Source: Lepidurus packardi (Eukaryota > Arthropoda > Branchiopoda > Notostraca > Triopsidae). Taken from it: a stretch of 64,000 nt of DNA. The notes below the pieces were generated by a model. It did no database searches. It was not told the DNA's origin and saw nothing but the letters and a program-made list of their open reading frames with translations. A program made the position numbers and the translations under genes. Every line of letters starts with the position of its first letter. Within the stretch, counting starts at the first letter, position 1. Below, piece by piece: positions 1 to 13,137 of the stretch. The stretch covers positions 30,617 to 94,616 of the forward strand of contig JAKZAN010000120.1 in NCBI GenBank assembly GCA_023053545.1, written 5' to 3'.

Positions 1-462
1 TTGTTAGAGAGGTTAGATGTTTTTTTGAGGAGTATCAGAGGTATTTTGGGTTCGTTCGAATAGTATTAGTAGGTTGTGTTGTTGCCCTGGGATTGTTTGG
101 TGACAAGTGGCATCTTCTTGGTGTCCGAAGTTTCCTGAAGTCCCGCAGTGTTGTTGGTCTTCTGTCTTTTATGGAGTTGTGTGGAGGCCAGGAGATCCTC
201 ATAAAGATGGGTAATTTTGGCCTTTTCGAGCTCTGATTAGTCGAGGGCTTTCTGAATATTCTGACAAATGTGTATTTTTTACGGTTACATAGAAAATGTG
301 TACTTATTTTGATATCTGGGATTTCTGCAATTGGTCGGCAACCAAAAGCAGTGCTTCTCTGAGCCTGTTGTTCTAACCCTGTAGAAAGTGGACCTGCTAC
401 TCGAGTGACAGTGCGTGCTGGGGTTTGGTCGATGGAAGCAGGGAGGTGCTTCTGTGCATCAT
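1..462 (-). CDS. Coiled-coil protein, N-terminal part (runs off left edge)
   Basis: The gene reads leftwards from an ATG at 460-462 and is still open at base 1, so only the first ~140 residues are visible. Two exons are joined across a GTAC...CAG intron at 261-303; splicing keeps the frame, with TAA/TAG read as Gln. The first exon gives a heptad-like helix (LEQQVHFLQGQNNRLREALL) and the second continues it (KALDQSELEKAKITHLYEDL) before turning low-complexity. This looks like a coiled-coil structural protein. No family is recognised and the function is unknown. The splice and frame continuity are seen; the start ATG is inferred. Confidence 0.55.
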
Positions 463-921
463 TGCGAAGATGGGATAGTAGAATGGGGTTGCCGAGTATT
501 TAGTTTAATTATTTAAAAAACGAGTACTTTAGAAGGAGAGTGAGATCGGATAGGATAAAATTATTGGGAGAGTTTCAGGGGAACACAAAAATACTAGTCA
601 TACATAGGATAAATTATAGTTACTTGGAGAATAGAACAGTGTTGGCAAATGGGAAGGGACATCCCTGTGGGATGTAAGTTCCAGGATAGATGAAGTCGCC
701 CAGTCAGACACTTTGTTCAGTCCCCCCTCATCCACCCCTGGATCTCTAGATATCGCGTACTTTTCCAGCACTTAAGTAAAACCTCTAATGATACACTGTT
801 TGTATGTAGATTATAGAATCATCAACAGAAATCGCCCAGACTCTTTCCACATGGATGGAGAGGGGTTTCTTCTCAGAAAAATTTGAGTCCCCTAGCCCCC
901 ATGCTGTCTGGGCTTGTCTCC
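463..921. other. Intergenic spacer, no gene seen
   Basis: About 460 bp between two leftward genes. I see no open frame with coding character on either strand under the ciliate code. It must hold the 5' control region of the left gene and the 3' end of the Not4-like gene. No specific motif can be supported. Confidence 0.4.
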
Positions 922-2125
922 TCAGATCAATATGCTTTCCAGGAGCGAAGACACCAATTCGCAGCCTTCGCTGTCACCCTTGCGGGCGAAGCTGAAAATA
1001 GAATGCTTTGATCGTTTCATTCGCGAGCTCATTCTTTTCTGAATTAAAGCGTTGCATTCCTCGTTATTCACTCTTTAGATTTCTGTTTCTTTCTCCTCCT
1101 CAATAGAGACTGTTTTGGAAGCACTGATGCCACAGCTGCGCTCCGAAGGACAGACTGAGGAGCAACTCCTTTCGCTGCTCAGAGAGCTGCTGACTCTGCT
1201 GGACTCTTCGCGCGGAGAGTTGTCTCTCGTGCTGGGTTGGTCTTTAGCACGTTCCATGTATCTAATGGAGCCGTCTTGGATGAAACGCTGGCGGATCTCG
1301 AACTTGCTGGGGAACTGGGCAGTCGGAAGAGCTTCGTAGGTTAGCGTATGGTAGGTGCTCAAAAAGTAGCGTCGGGCCAGAGCTTGTTGTTCTTGGAACA
1401 GCTTTTTGTTGTCCTCTTCACGGATTTCCTTTTCGGGACAGATCATGTGCATGAAGGGACAGTCGGCTTTGCGGCAGCGACCGTAACGGACAAAGGCGGA
1501 GCAGTATTTATTGGTGCCGTACGAGGCGTAGATGCGAGAGTTCTCGTAAACTAGATTATTGAGTGCCTGAAAGATAAAGAGGATGTTGAGAGGAGGGAAT
1601 GGTTACCAATATGGCGATGGCGGCAGACTCCTCGAACTTGTAGGTGATGTAGGCGCAATAAGAGGAGAAATCGTTGAAGTGATTTTCTTTGACGAGAACC
1701 TTGGCGATGGGTCCGTACTGGCCACAGTAGTCTTGGGAGGCGAGGAGTAGTTCGTCGGCGAGGGAGTGGCTGAGGCCGATGAGGTAGACCATGTTGGTCT
1801 GGGTGACACGCTGTTTCTGGGTGTCGATGTCGTAGGAGTACTCGCGTTTGAGTTGTGGCTCTAAAGGTAATAAATTTTATTAATGGCTTGTTCTTGGGGT
1901 ATTTTTGGAAAATTAGTCAGAAAACCCATCTTCTTAAAAAATAACACTCTCTCTCTCTCTCTCTTTTTTCTGTCTCCTCACGACCATTCCCCCAGAAAAA
2001 GCATTGAATTTTTTATCACTCTTTATTTTCACTGGTTTTACCCACTCTCTCCACTATGTTAGTACTTGGGCAGTCTCTCCATCCTTTCTGCCCTGTTTCC
2101 CTACAGCCTGCTTCCAGTCTGTCAT
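922..2125 (-). CDS. Not4-like protein: RRM plus CCCH zinc finger, no RING seen
   Basis: Two exons flank a 40-nt intron at 1567-1606; the model is ~387 aa ending at TGA 922-924. The RRM is clear: NMVYLIGLSHSLADE, GQYGPIAKVLV, a YCAYITYKFEESAAIAIL strand, then ALNNLVY after the splice. It is followed directly by C-x8-C-x4-C-x3-H (KYCSAFVRYGRCRKADC, then PFMH). RRM followed by CCCH in this spacing is the hallmark of Not4/CNOT4, the E3 subunit of CCR4-NOT. The usual N-terminal RING is not found upstream. The ATG at 2125 lies beyond a CT microsatellite that would encode an Arg/Glu run, so the first ~80 residues are doubtful and a small first exon may have been missed. The C-terminus is Ser-rich. 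Confidence 0.75.
1946..1964. repeat. CT microsatellite
   Basis: A run of alternating CT, followed by a short T run. It lies inside the doubtful 5' part of the Not4-like gene, where on the minus strand it would encode alternating Arg and Glu. This is why that start is uncertain. Confidence 0.8.
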
Positions 2126-3481
2126 CTGGTGTTCCTAGATCTGGTAGACATGCAAAGTATCAAAAAAAGGGTGTCTGGAGTTGGGAGTGCCATAGTTTCA
2201 GGTGAGTGTGAGTGTTTATGAGTATTTTCCTGGGAATGGGAGGAGGGCGGAGGAGTAGACGCGTAGGGAGGGTAGAAGAGTTGGAGATATAAAGTATGTG
2301 GAAAAGAAGACAGAAAGAAGGACGGATATGGGAAGAGTAAGGTGTGGGTAGTGGAGTAGATGTTGAGGGGTACCTGGGAGATAGTCATTGCGGGAGTAGG
2401 AGTTGTTGGGTTTGCGTTGAAGCTGTGTCATGCGGGGTGTTGTGTTTTTGAGTGGTTATGGCGTTGTTTTTTTTATTGTTTCAGGAGAAATATATATAAT
2501 AATAATGATAATATTGAGAGGGGGGGGGGGGGGGTGTTTGTGTGTGTTGTGGTATGGGTATTATATATGTGTGTGTGTATAGATAAAATAATAATGATAA
2601 TAAAAAAATGATTATATGGGGGTTTCTGATATCGTATAAAGGGAGTGTCTAAACCACTATGAATCAATTGGGGGTTGTTCTTTTTTAGGGGGCAGTGTTA
2701 GAAAACTCAATACCCACAGTACATATTATTAATAATACTTGTATATTTATACCTCTCTCTCTGGGTTTTTATTGATGATTCATCTCTTCTAAAAGTCAGC
2801 CATAATATTCATACTCTATATATGTGTGTGTTCTGGGGTATATCGGGTGTGTGTGGGTAGTTGGGAGTGACGTTAGTAGCTGAGCGGGATGGGTTGTGCC
2901 CTGGCTCGAAACCGTGATAATAGAATACGATATAGAAAATAGTGGCATTAAAATTCTCTGAAGGAGAGTATGAAGGATAGCCTGAATTATGATGACGATG
3001 ATTAATTTTTGTTATTGTTGGTAGGATCGACCCTATTATAGGAGTATTGGGGGACGAAGAAGATATATAGCTTTTTACTGTGCCTTAGAAGCATTAATAC
3101 CCTTTTTTTAATATTATTTAGGTGTTCCTAATGTGCCCTGTGCGTGTGTGTGTTAGAGATAAGACTGAATTCTGATGTCATTATTGTCCTATTCAGTTCT
3201 TCTAGAAAATCAATAGTCGATTAATTCTGTAATGCTTCTGAGGAAAACTGATTGCTCATTATTCTTATATACAATTCTGTTAAAAGCCCACTCTTGATCC
3301 TCAGGGTTGCCGTAGTCCTGACTCCCCTATTACGACTATCTCAGTTCTCGACGATACTTTTAGAGACTGTCCCCTATAAATAATATACACAAGCATATCA
3401 AAGAGTATATTTTTCCTGTCGAATCCAAAAAATATCATATCTCGATCCTACTATTTCAAAATATACATATATAGACACAAC
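2126..3481. other. Long divergent intergenic region with simple repeats
   Basis: About 1.35 kb between divergently transcribed genes, unusually long for this window. It is T- and GT-rich, with a 15-base G run at 2520-2534 and (GT)n stretches around 2535-2580, 2823-2855 and 3140-3155. Short open frames exist but lack coding character. It must contain both flanking promoters. I searched it for the missing Not4 RING exon and found none. Confidence 0.5.
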
Positions 3482-4535
3482 ATGACTCACACACCTCATC
3501 GTTTTTAAGTCTACACGCTCCTCTAGGACGGTTCTGGCTTCACTATCTAAGACACTCCCAATGTCTTCAGGTTCGACAAGCACGGGGGCTGGAAGGATGA
3601 GCAAGGCAACTACTACAATTAAAATGGTGAGCCTGCCTCCTAGCCTTCCGACGCTTCCGAACACTCCGAAAGCTAGGACTCCGTCGAAGAGGTCTCCAGT
3701 GGTAACACATGCACACTTTACACAATACTGGATTGAGGGTTTCACAGAGGATGAGCGCTACGGGAAACTGGTAGAGGGATACGAATATAGCAGCAAGAGC
3801 GAACACGAAGACTAAAGCGTAGTGTCAAGTAGTGCAGATAAAGAAGCTCGTAGATTGTAGCAGATAGAGTTGAATGAGGAATTGCTGTAGAACTACGCTG
3901 ACAATAAGGCACTGCGAGTGTTCTACACTTGTTCCGGAAAAATCTATGATGCTGAGCAAATCCAGCAAGTATTCCAACAGGAGTTCACAGGAATTGTGGT
4001 AGTGGATCCAATGATGGTGGAGCCAGGCAGCAAGTCGGAACCTGAATTCGATGGGTACTTCGTGATGCTGAACAAGAAGAAGGCCCAAACCCTCATCGAA
4101 GGGGAGGCCAGGGAAATAGAGGGCATCAAACTCCATTTCGAAGTGCAGAGCGTCAGGGGACTCCTGGACGATCCCTTTGATATTATTTTACAAGGCCAAA
4201 TAAAGCAAGCTGCCGAAAAGAAGTACAAGCCCAAGGATGCCTCCAAATAGAGTTAGACCCCTAAAAATGAGACTGGCACGACAATATCAACCGTGAGCCC
4301 AGGGGGGCAGCGATACGAATGCAACAGAGACTTATTCAAAGATCAAAAAGAGCTTAAGCTGTGGATGAAAGAGCAGGGCCTACAACTGGGATCAGACTAC
4401 TCCGAGCCGAAAACTGGTACCAACTATGAGGGAGTGCGTGTGATTATTCTATAATTAAGAGCGGGGCAGTTGGAGAAGTGCAATAACAAATTGATCAACG
4501 ACAAGAAAGTGGAGTTCAGGCCGACCACCTCCTGA
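3482..4535 (+). CDS. Unassigned 335-aa protein
   Basis: Starts at ATG 3482, has one intron at 3702-3747 (GTAACA...TTTCACAG) and stops at TGA 4533-4535. Frame and phase fit exactly. The N-terminus contains FDKHGGWKDEQGNYYNQNGE, an aromatic/Gly motif, followed by a Ser/acidic linker. The centre has an alternating alpha/beta look (FTGIVVVDPMMVEPGS, FDGYFVMLNKKKAQTLI, IKLHFEVQSV). The last ~80 residues are charged with one Cys-containing helix (YECNRDLFKDQKELKLWM). I recognise no family, although the layout suggests one or two small alpha/beta domains. Coding status is well supported by the many in-frame TAA/TAG and the clean splice. Confidence 0.65.
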
Positions 4536-4690
4536 AGCCATTACTCTCGGAGATTACCCTACATGTGATGATGTGTTTTCTACAGCAACAAAGAAGTGTA
4601 AAAAATCTAAAAGCAGCTTATTTATTATCTATTATGATGCAGTTGCATGGTCAATCGAGTAGGATCCAGATGGAGGTTCGGCCAACGAAT

Positions 4691-5543
4691 TCATTTACGG
4701 GTCTTCTCGGACAGGTAGTCCTTGATTGTAATCTTTTCCTGCATGCTGACCACATCGTTGAACAGGTTCAAACAGTTGAGTGTTGATACCATCTATTTCA
4801 GTTTCTTGTAGTCGATGCCCGATGCCGAGTGTTTGGATACTTGTTTTCTTAGTTGCTGCAGTTTGTGTTTATCTAGAGTGCTCAGCAGATCCAGGGTCTC
4901 GATATTAAAGACAGAGTCTCCTAAGGGCATGGCTCGTGGGTCCGTGTCAGGAGATTGCCGATTGAACCACTCGCCATCCTTCAGAACCGAGGATTGGAGG
5001 ACAATCTCGGAAGTGTAGTTTATGGTTAGAGACTTCTTGGTGTCGTTTCTGGAGGCCATGAAGTCGCTGTCTGAGTGTTCGTAGGGGTTTATGTTTTTTT
5101 CAAAAATATTTGATCGTTGTTTCTGCGGTTTGAACAGTTCCCCAATGTCGATCTCCATCAGACTACTCGACAACTTGGCTTAGTAAAATCTAGACTCATA
5201 GTCATTACCCTTTACCTTCGATCCCTACTGTGCATTGGTTTGCCCCCCAGATTTCTAGGGTCTTCTCAAGTCATTCAAAATACTCTCAGTATTTCGATCG
5301 TTTTTTGCTGTGGTTGGTATGGTTTGATGGGGGGGTTTTCTGCTTAGTAAATTTGGGGACCTGGGTGTTAGACTGGGGTGTTTTGAGAGGTGTGAAAAGC
5401 GATCGGAGATTGGTTTCGATAGCATGGTCGCTGAATAGAAATTCTTTAACGATGTATGCTCTGCGTGGAGGTAGTTTGCGAGGCTGGAGCTAGCGGAAAG
5501 GAGTGGTTCTGGGGAGCTACTGGGAGGGAGGAAAGACTGACAT
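4691..5543 (-). CDS. Unassigned basic/low-complexity protein, broken by one surplus base
   Basis: The N-terminal frame opens at ATG 5543 (MSVFPPSQQL, then RAYIVKEFLFSDHAIETNL). The C-terminal frame ends at TGA 4691-4693 (MEIDIGELFKPQKQRSNIF, LSTLDKHKLQQLRKQV). The two meet near a 7-base G run (C on the coding strand) at 5329-5335: with six C there, one continuous ~283-aa frame results. As given, the upstream frame hits TGA soon after. Both halves have the composition of real coding sequence here. No domain is recognised. The C-terminal part is the safer half; if the break is genuine, an ATG at 5158 could start a shorter protein. Confidence 0.5.
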
Positions 5544-6212
5544 GCTGGAGAATATGATGAAGTATTGTTAAGGGGTGGAAAACGGGGTGGTTAGGGAGTG
5601 TGTGGTTTAAAGAATTTATCGATAAAAAGAATTTTTATTGGCAAAAGGTTGTCGATCGTGGTGCCACAATGATAGTTAAAATTACTGGGGGCTTTTATAG
5701 ATCTGACTTAATTTTCGGATCGCTATCAATGTCACACGAGTCACCACTGGCCATGGTCACAAGTGAAAGACAATAGCCACACTATCTACAGATATGGTTT
5801 CTACGATGATTTCCCGTTTCTTTTGGCCTATTGACCTATTTTAAAGTACTGATTTCATATTTTGGCCCTTCTCTGTTAAATAATGCCGTGACGCTGAGTC
5901 TACTGATTGGCTGCCTTCAGAAAACATACACATTTTTGTATTAATTATGACCCAGCATTAAACTATCATCGATTGTGAGCTAGCAAATTGCACATTTAGC
6001 CACACCACATTTCAGACTAGTCTGCAGCCTATGTTATAAATCATCTAAAAATAACATCGCTCCATCTCCCTCTTTCTTTAAAATACGCATGCTCTATACA
6101 ATATTCAATAGACACACCTCCCTCCACTTCTCATATCTAATCCCTCAAAATAAACTACGATCACAATACAATATATATATATATTAATACAATTAAGCAC
6201 ACTCCCCCCACA
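5544..6212. other. Divergent intergenic region
   Basis: About 670 bp between two divergent starts (5543 leftward, 6213 rightward). It is AT-rich towards the right, with an (AT)n stretch at 6171-6182 just upstream of the rightward ATG. No gene is seen on either strand. It presumably holds both promoters. Confidence 0.45.
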
Positions 6213-7046
6213 ATGGAACCCAATCCTACCACCCCCACCTCAGGGTTCTTCACTAACTTCCCTGATTTCATACATGTCTCCCCCTGCAGTTCTGATTCTT
6301 CCCCCTAATCCAAAACTAGGAACCACACAAAATAAATCACCCATACTACCACTCTATCACCTTCCCCTCTCACTAAAAAATAAAATCCTCAGGAAAACAA
6401 TCATACTGACCAGCCTGAGCAGAGCTAGTTGGCAGGCGTCGACATGCCCCTCTACCTAGAGAAGTCTAGTCGGTCAAAGACCTATGGAGTAGCCATCATC
6501 GACTCCGAGGGCCAGTTCCTATACTGCAACAAACCTGCGATGGAACATTTCTAGGCCAGCCTCAATAATCTTCACAAAAAGACACTCTTTGATCTCATGG
6601 TCGAAGAATCAAAGGAGAAAGCTCTTAGTCTGGTTAAGCACGGTAGCGATGATGCAGTCTTCAAGTGCACTGTCTACAGCAAGAATACCAAGAGGAAGTA
6701 CAATAGAGTAGCTAGTCCCAACAATGGAGAACCCTCTGAGGCGCTATACTTCCGCTACTTGAAGTCTCTCAGCATCCGGATCAGATCGACCTGCTTAGAT
6801 CTCAAGAGTTTCAGAAATCTAGATGGCTTTTGGAACAGGGGATTGGAATTAGGGGGTCCCGTCGACTGCTTCCTTCTGGACACAAGACCCGCTCTAAAAC
6901 CACAGCATCTGAACCTGGATCTACTGGGGCAGGACGAACAGATCAAGAAATTCCAGTTGCAGGCAGAAAAGAAGAAAGAGTAGAACAAAGAGAACGGGGT
7001 TTTAGAGTCATAGGATGTGTACTAGGAAAGCGACTTCCTAGGTTGA
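6213..7046 (+). CDS. PAS-like domain protein
   Basis: One uninterrupted frame of 277 aa from ATG 6213 to TGA 7044-7046, with many in-frame TAG/TAA codons. After a Ser/Thr/Pro-rich N-terminus of ~80 residues comes YGVAIIDSEGQFLYCNKPAM, then a helix and KTLFDLM. This matches the opening of a PAS fold (I-x2-D-x2-G-x2-L-Y-x-N). A sensory or protein-interaction role would follow from the family, but no kinase or other output domain is attached. The C-terminus is a charged helix (LGQDEQIKKFQLQAEKKKEQ). The PAS call rests on a single motif and is tentative. Confidence 0.55.
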
Positions 7047-7289
7047 GAAGCAAGTGAGCTATATAGCATGTAGACCTATAAATGATATATGAGTGCGATT
7101 CCGGGGAATGCAAGCGTGATGATGTATATTTGATTGCATATCCGATATTTTATATGCTACGATTTAGTCAATAACGAATAGCCAAATTTAGTTTGCATCA
7201 TTAGCCTGTCCATTCTATAGAATGTGTGTGTGTTACTTGGGAAAATATACATGCATAAATATAAAATATATAAGAAAATGGTGTGCCCT

Positions 7290-8948
7290 TCAGAACTTCT
7301 TGAAGCTGCGCATGCTGAACAGTCGGCCGCGCGTGTCATTGAAGAGTTTCTACAGGTCTTACTTGTCCCGCACTACTGCTTCTTTCAATACTCGTTCAGG
7401 CGAGTCTGACTGGTAGAAGTTTATCCGGTTGCCTGTTTGCAGAGGCACTGAGTCCGGATAGGTGTTGCTATGGGTATGCTGCAGAGGTTACTCATGTGAG
7501 ATAGACTCATGCTTCGGCATCAAACAGTAGAAGTCTGCTGAGGTTCTATACTGGTCCAGTTCCTGTTTTGTCTTGCTCAGCTTTTTCTAGACATCCAGGT
7601 AATAGTTTTGGGACTTCTGTTGCTGGAGAGTGTGCATGGCCAAGTCTTAGAATCGCGTGTCGAGTTGTTGGGAGATCTGGGATAGGCTGAAACAGTGATC
7701 TGTGAGCTGTCGACGCAGTTGCTAGACTTTCTTGCGCATCTATAAGAGCAGGCCTTCGCTCTTGGAGCTCAGTTGCCTCTTATAGCTCACCTCCAGTTCC
7801 TCGAGATCTGCCTCGATTTCAATCCGGATCTCTTCTCCGCGTATTTGTTCATGCTGGAAATTGTACAACTAGGTCATTTTCTCGTTGATTTCCTTCAGAT
7901 TCGTCGATCGTATCAGCCTATCATCAACAATACGAAACTCAGGATTATATGTGGAACGTACCTTTAAATGAACTTCTCAAGCATGCATCTCACGTGTGCT
8001 AGGATATCCAATGTCAACGTTTGCTCTAGACTGTCAGGTGATGTATCTGTTCGGCTCGAGGATGCACACGAGTAGACTGATTCGTTGTGGCCATTATTGG
8101 TAGCCTTAGACCGTTGCTGCCCCAAATGCTCGATCCTGGCAAGTAGCTCTTGGTTTTCCTGCCTGAGGAGGGTGAGTTCAGCACCCAACTCTGCTTTTTT
8201 ACGATAAAGATCTTCGTTTTCTTCTTCAAGCTCCTTGTTGTGTTGCGAAAGTTCCTTTACCAGTTTGTTCTGCTCGCGTCTACCATCTACGGCCGACTCC
8301 TTTAACTATACCATGGTATCGGCTGCCTTTGAGATAGCATCATTGGCAGACTCGATTATCTTAAGCACATTGAAACTGCTACTATACTCCTTCATCCTAT
8401 GAGTTCCGCTGAGCTTGACTTCTAAGGCTTCGGTACTTCTCATCAGCTTTTAGGCTTATTTTTCTAACTAATGAGAGACTGACGCATTAAACTGAGTATT
8501 GGTGCGTGTAGTCGGGTTGCGGGCAGAGTAGTCCCCATGTTGTTCTTTGCGAGTCAACAGATTATTGTTATTCTCCTCTTCAAACTTCTTTCTGGCTGCT
8601 TCCGCGTGCTGTTTTTGCTGGAGAGCAGAGGTCACTTAGAGCCTCAGGGAGTTATTCTAGTTGGTGAGTTTGGCTATGGTTTATTGGTAGCGCAGGGTCT
8701 GTGTCTTGAGGTCGTGATACATGAGATCGACAGCATCGATCTTGAGGAGTAGTTATTTATTTTTTTATCGGGTGGCTGTGAGTTCAAATTTCAATTTCCT
8801 GCGATGTGTGTGCAATTCGAGAGTGGATGATGATTGGTGCGGGTGGTGTTTACTTGTTGTCTCTGAGGAGCAGTTCGGTGTCGTCGGGAGTGACGAGAGG
8901 GTAGTCTACAAGGAGATTGCTAAGTTTAGCAGCAGCAGCAGTTGTCAT
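7290..8948 (-). CDS. Coiled-coil protein, ~519 aa
   Basis: Three exons with introns at 8799-8853 and 7918-7961; frame and phase close exactly from ATG 8948 to TGA 7290-7292. After a short N-terminus (MTTAAAAKLSNLLVDYPLV) nearly the whole protein is heptad-type helix: KLKFELTATRQKNKQLLLKI, AKLTNQNNSLRLQVTSALQQ, KELEEENEDLYRKKAELGAE. A Ser-rich break lies near the middle. The tail is basic. This is typical of ciliary, basal-body or cortical coiled-coil proteins, but no family signature is visible and the location is unknown. It ends ~200 bp from the start of the next leftward coiled-coil gene. Confidence 0.65.
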
Positions 8949-9167
8949 GGAGTCTATATTTTGAATCCCAGCTCTACTTATTTTTTAATATTCTTATCGG
9001 CTAATCCTTTTTAACAAATATGTGATTGCTATTCAAAAATGAGGGTATGCATACTAGATACAATCTTGAACAAATGCAAAAAATTAAATTACAACTTATA
9101 TACATATGTTTATAGAGGGAGCGAGGAAGAGGGATTGGGATTCATCGAACAGAGCCAAGTTTCTCTT

Positions 9168-10895
9168 TCAATTCTACACGTATCTTATCACTTTGCTGGC
9201 CTTCTTTGGTGATTCGAATGACACCTAGATCCTCCGCTTTCCTGAGCCTTTTGACTCGCTGCCATGAATAAAGGCATCCTTGAGGTTGCCCAGAGATAGT
9301 TTCTTGAGTCGAGTCTGGATTGCCTACAAACTTCCAATATCCTTCTCGTCTGTGGTCTTCTTCTTCATTTCCTATAGGTTTTTGTGACGATTATTGAGTT
9401 CTTGAAGGATTTCATCGGCATTCTCAGAACTCCTAGATTAGACACTTATGTTGGACAGTGACCTTCTCCTGCTCACCTTCCGCACGAACCTCCTCTTCTC
9501 GTAAGGATTCTGTTCTACGGCCACATCGATTTCCTGCAGGATCACTGGCCTACACTCTTCCTCTTCCAACTCCACTCTGATTTCCACCAGTTTCTTGAGA
9601 CTTAAGGTATGAGCTCGAGGACATTCATTTAGGTTTTTGTTGTCCACTATCCTTGACCCTTGGATTGAAAATTATCCGGTCCTTGAAACCTTCGAATTAT
9701 GAACTGACGAGGCTGGGGACAGAAACTTGGACTCTTTTTCTGGGAAGAGCATGAAGTGGCCTTTAGAATGCGGCATGTTGACCGTACTTTCTTCAAGTTC
9801 TGAAGAAAGCAGCTTAATAGGAGTGGTCTCCTCAGTCTCGGACCTTTGCGACTTTTTTGCCGTTTCAGGCATATTAGTATCGCCAAAGGATGTATATTGG
9901 CCCCAAGAGCCCTCTAGCTTTTATATCTGTAATTTACTCTATAGCACCTGCTATTTTTCCCGTTTCAATTCACCCCGAAGGCCTTCGACTTCCTCCTTTA
10001 GCCTGGTAATCTCCTACTCGTACTTCTTGGATTAGTTCTTCAGCTAGTTGATCAAATGCGATTTCTATACCAGTTCCTTCAGGGAAACGGACTGGGCAGC
10101 TTATGGATCGCTAATGGTTTATGCGAGCATCGTAAAGGAACAAGGTTGGCGGCTGTCCATATTTTTTGTCAGGTACTTACACTGCTCGATGATGTTCACA
10201 GACTTTATGCCTGTATATGGTTATAGTTTCCGACAGGCCCGACCTAGGTCTCTTTTTAGGTCTTTAACTTCAATATCCAACCTATTTTTCTAAACCTATG
10301 AAGTCTTGAGCTTGGCACTCTCAGAATCCACCATATCTAGTATTTCATCAAAGTTATGAACGATGTATTCTGGCGTTGTAAGAGGAGATATCAGACCCTG
10401 AGTACAAGGATGTACGATGCTTTAACACTCATTAAGAGTATTTTCGTACTTCTGTGTTCGGGCCACGATCAACAGGAACTACCTTTTCAAGGTGGCGAGA
10501 CGGTCTTGGAGGAGGTTGTAGTTGGCATGGGTGGGATTCCTTCGTAAAGTACTCCTATGCATTTCACATTTCTGCAAACATGTGGTTATTTTCCTGACTA
10601 GTTCTTGAGGGTCAAGAGAGGACTGTTCAGAGGGTTGGAGGTCTGAAGAGGGATATGTTTTTGAAGGGAGGGACTTGAAAGTTAGATCAGGCTGGATAGT
10701 GAGAGTAAAAACCGGAGAAAATGATTTCTGGGAAGAGGATCGAGTGCAAAGGGATGTTTTAAGATTCTGGTGCACGTTTTAGAGGAGACCGTATTTGCGA
10801 CTAAGCTAGTCATGAGCTAATCTGAGTTATTGGAGTTCCTTTTTGTACTTATCAGCGAGCTGTTTGTGGTCAGCTTTGAAGGGCATGTGGATCAT
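9168..10895 (-). CDS. Second coiled-coil protein, ~567 aa
   Basis: From ATG 10895 (MIHMPFKADHKQLADKYKKE) to TGA 9168-9170. The early part is helical (ELQQLRLAHDQLSRKYGLLQ), then Ser/Pro-rich, then helical again (LKNQSKKYEQEITRLKEEVE). A short intron near 10,151-10,174 (GTACCTGAC...GGACAG, 24 nt) is the most likely, because a frame change is needed there. The C-terminus is basic (RLKKLSLGNLKDAFIHGSES). The first exon may lie further upstream, since a splice-acceptor-like CTGCACAG precedes the chosen ATG. No domain is recognised. Its pairing with the coiled-coil gene just downstream may be chance. Confidence 0.55.
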
Positions 10896-11221
10896 GGAGG
10901 CGAGACGAACCTGTGCAGAAAAAGTGGACAAAACAGCTGTTGTTTTTGGATATAAAATCTTTCAGACCTTGGGAGAGTTAAAAATTATTAGTGAACCATC
11001 CCTAGCTATGTCTTTAAAATCGGATATGTAACATGAGACGAATTATAAATGGGAGCCCGGATTCGAAACTGTCATATCCTTCTATTAAGATAGTCTGAAG
11101 AAGAGTCGCACTCGAACAGATCTACAGTCTGTAAAACATAAAATACAGCCTTATGGGGATAGTCAACAAAAAATAAATAACCACAATCTACTAGATAAAT
11201 ATTTATTGGGGGTTGTTTTTC
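10896..11221. other. Intergenic spacer
   Basis: About 325 bp between two leftward genes. It holds the 3' end of the Dim1 gene and the upstream region, possibly a small first exon, of the coiled-coil gene. Nothing else is recognised. Confidence 0.35.
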
Positions 11222-12624
<1,403 letters not shown>

Positions 12625-13137
12625 TCAGGGCGTACTCTGGTCGCTTCTGTCTTAGATACTCCGCGCAGGACTCTCTTCTTACTTGCTTATTACTGCAGCC
12701 TTTGCCCTCTGGTCGAAAGTTGGCTTACTGGCTTCTTCGTTGTACTTCTTTTTGATCTGGTTCACGCTTTTCTTTGTTAAATGGGTCCCAATCATCGTGA
12801 AGTCTGTCCCGTAGATTCCTAAGTACTACACAAGCATAAGCAGGCTATTATTGCATCGAGTGTACCTTATAGAAATCCCTGGTCTCTTATTCAGTCCAGA
12901 CCTTTGAACGGTTACTAGTTGAACTCTGGAAACTGTGAGTAGAATTCGCCACACTACTCGTCTCACTGTTGTCTCTGCTGGGTTTTTTCGAAGACTTCCT
13001 GGTCTATAAGCTATCAATAAAAAACATGAAAAGAGTGGGATCGTGTTTGCTGGAGTGTGATACGTTACTTTTTTGTAGAGATCCTCGACGATGTTGGCGA
13101 TGGTCTGGGGTTACTAATTGAGGTGAGCTGGGTACAT
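12625..13137 (-). CDS. Small BDP1-like SANT/Myb protein (TFIIIB B'' candidate)
   Basis: Three exons with introns at 13004-13068 and 12826-12865 give 135 aa from ATG 13137 to TGA 12625-12627. The core is one SANT domain: KVWTEQETRDFYKYLGIYGT, DFTMIGTHLTKKSVNQIKKK. The phrasing GTDF-x-I...K...QIK-KY is the BDP1 (TFIIIB B'') version of this fold, which recruits RNA polymerase III. The Trp-containing first helix appears only after the second intron is removed. BDP1 proteins are normally several hundred residues, so this is a minimal version; a Ser-rich N-terminus and short acidic tail are all that flank the domain. A different SANT protein is possible. Confidence 0.65.
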
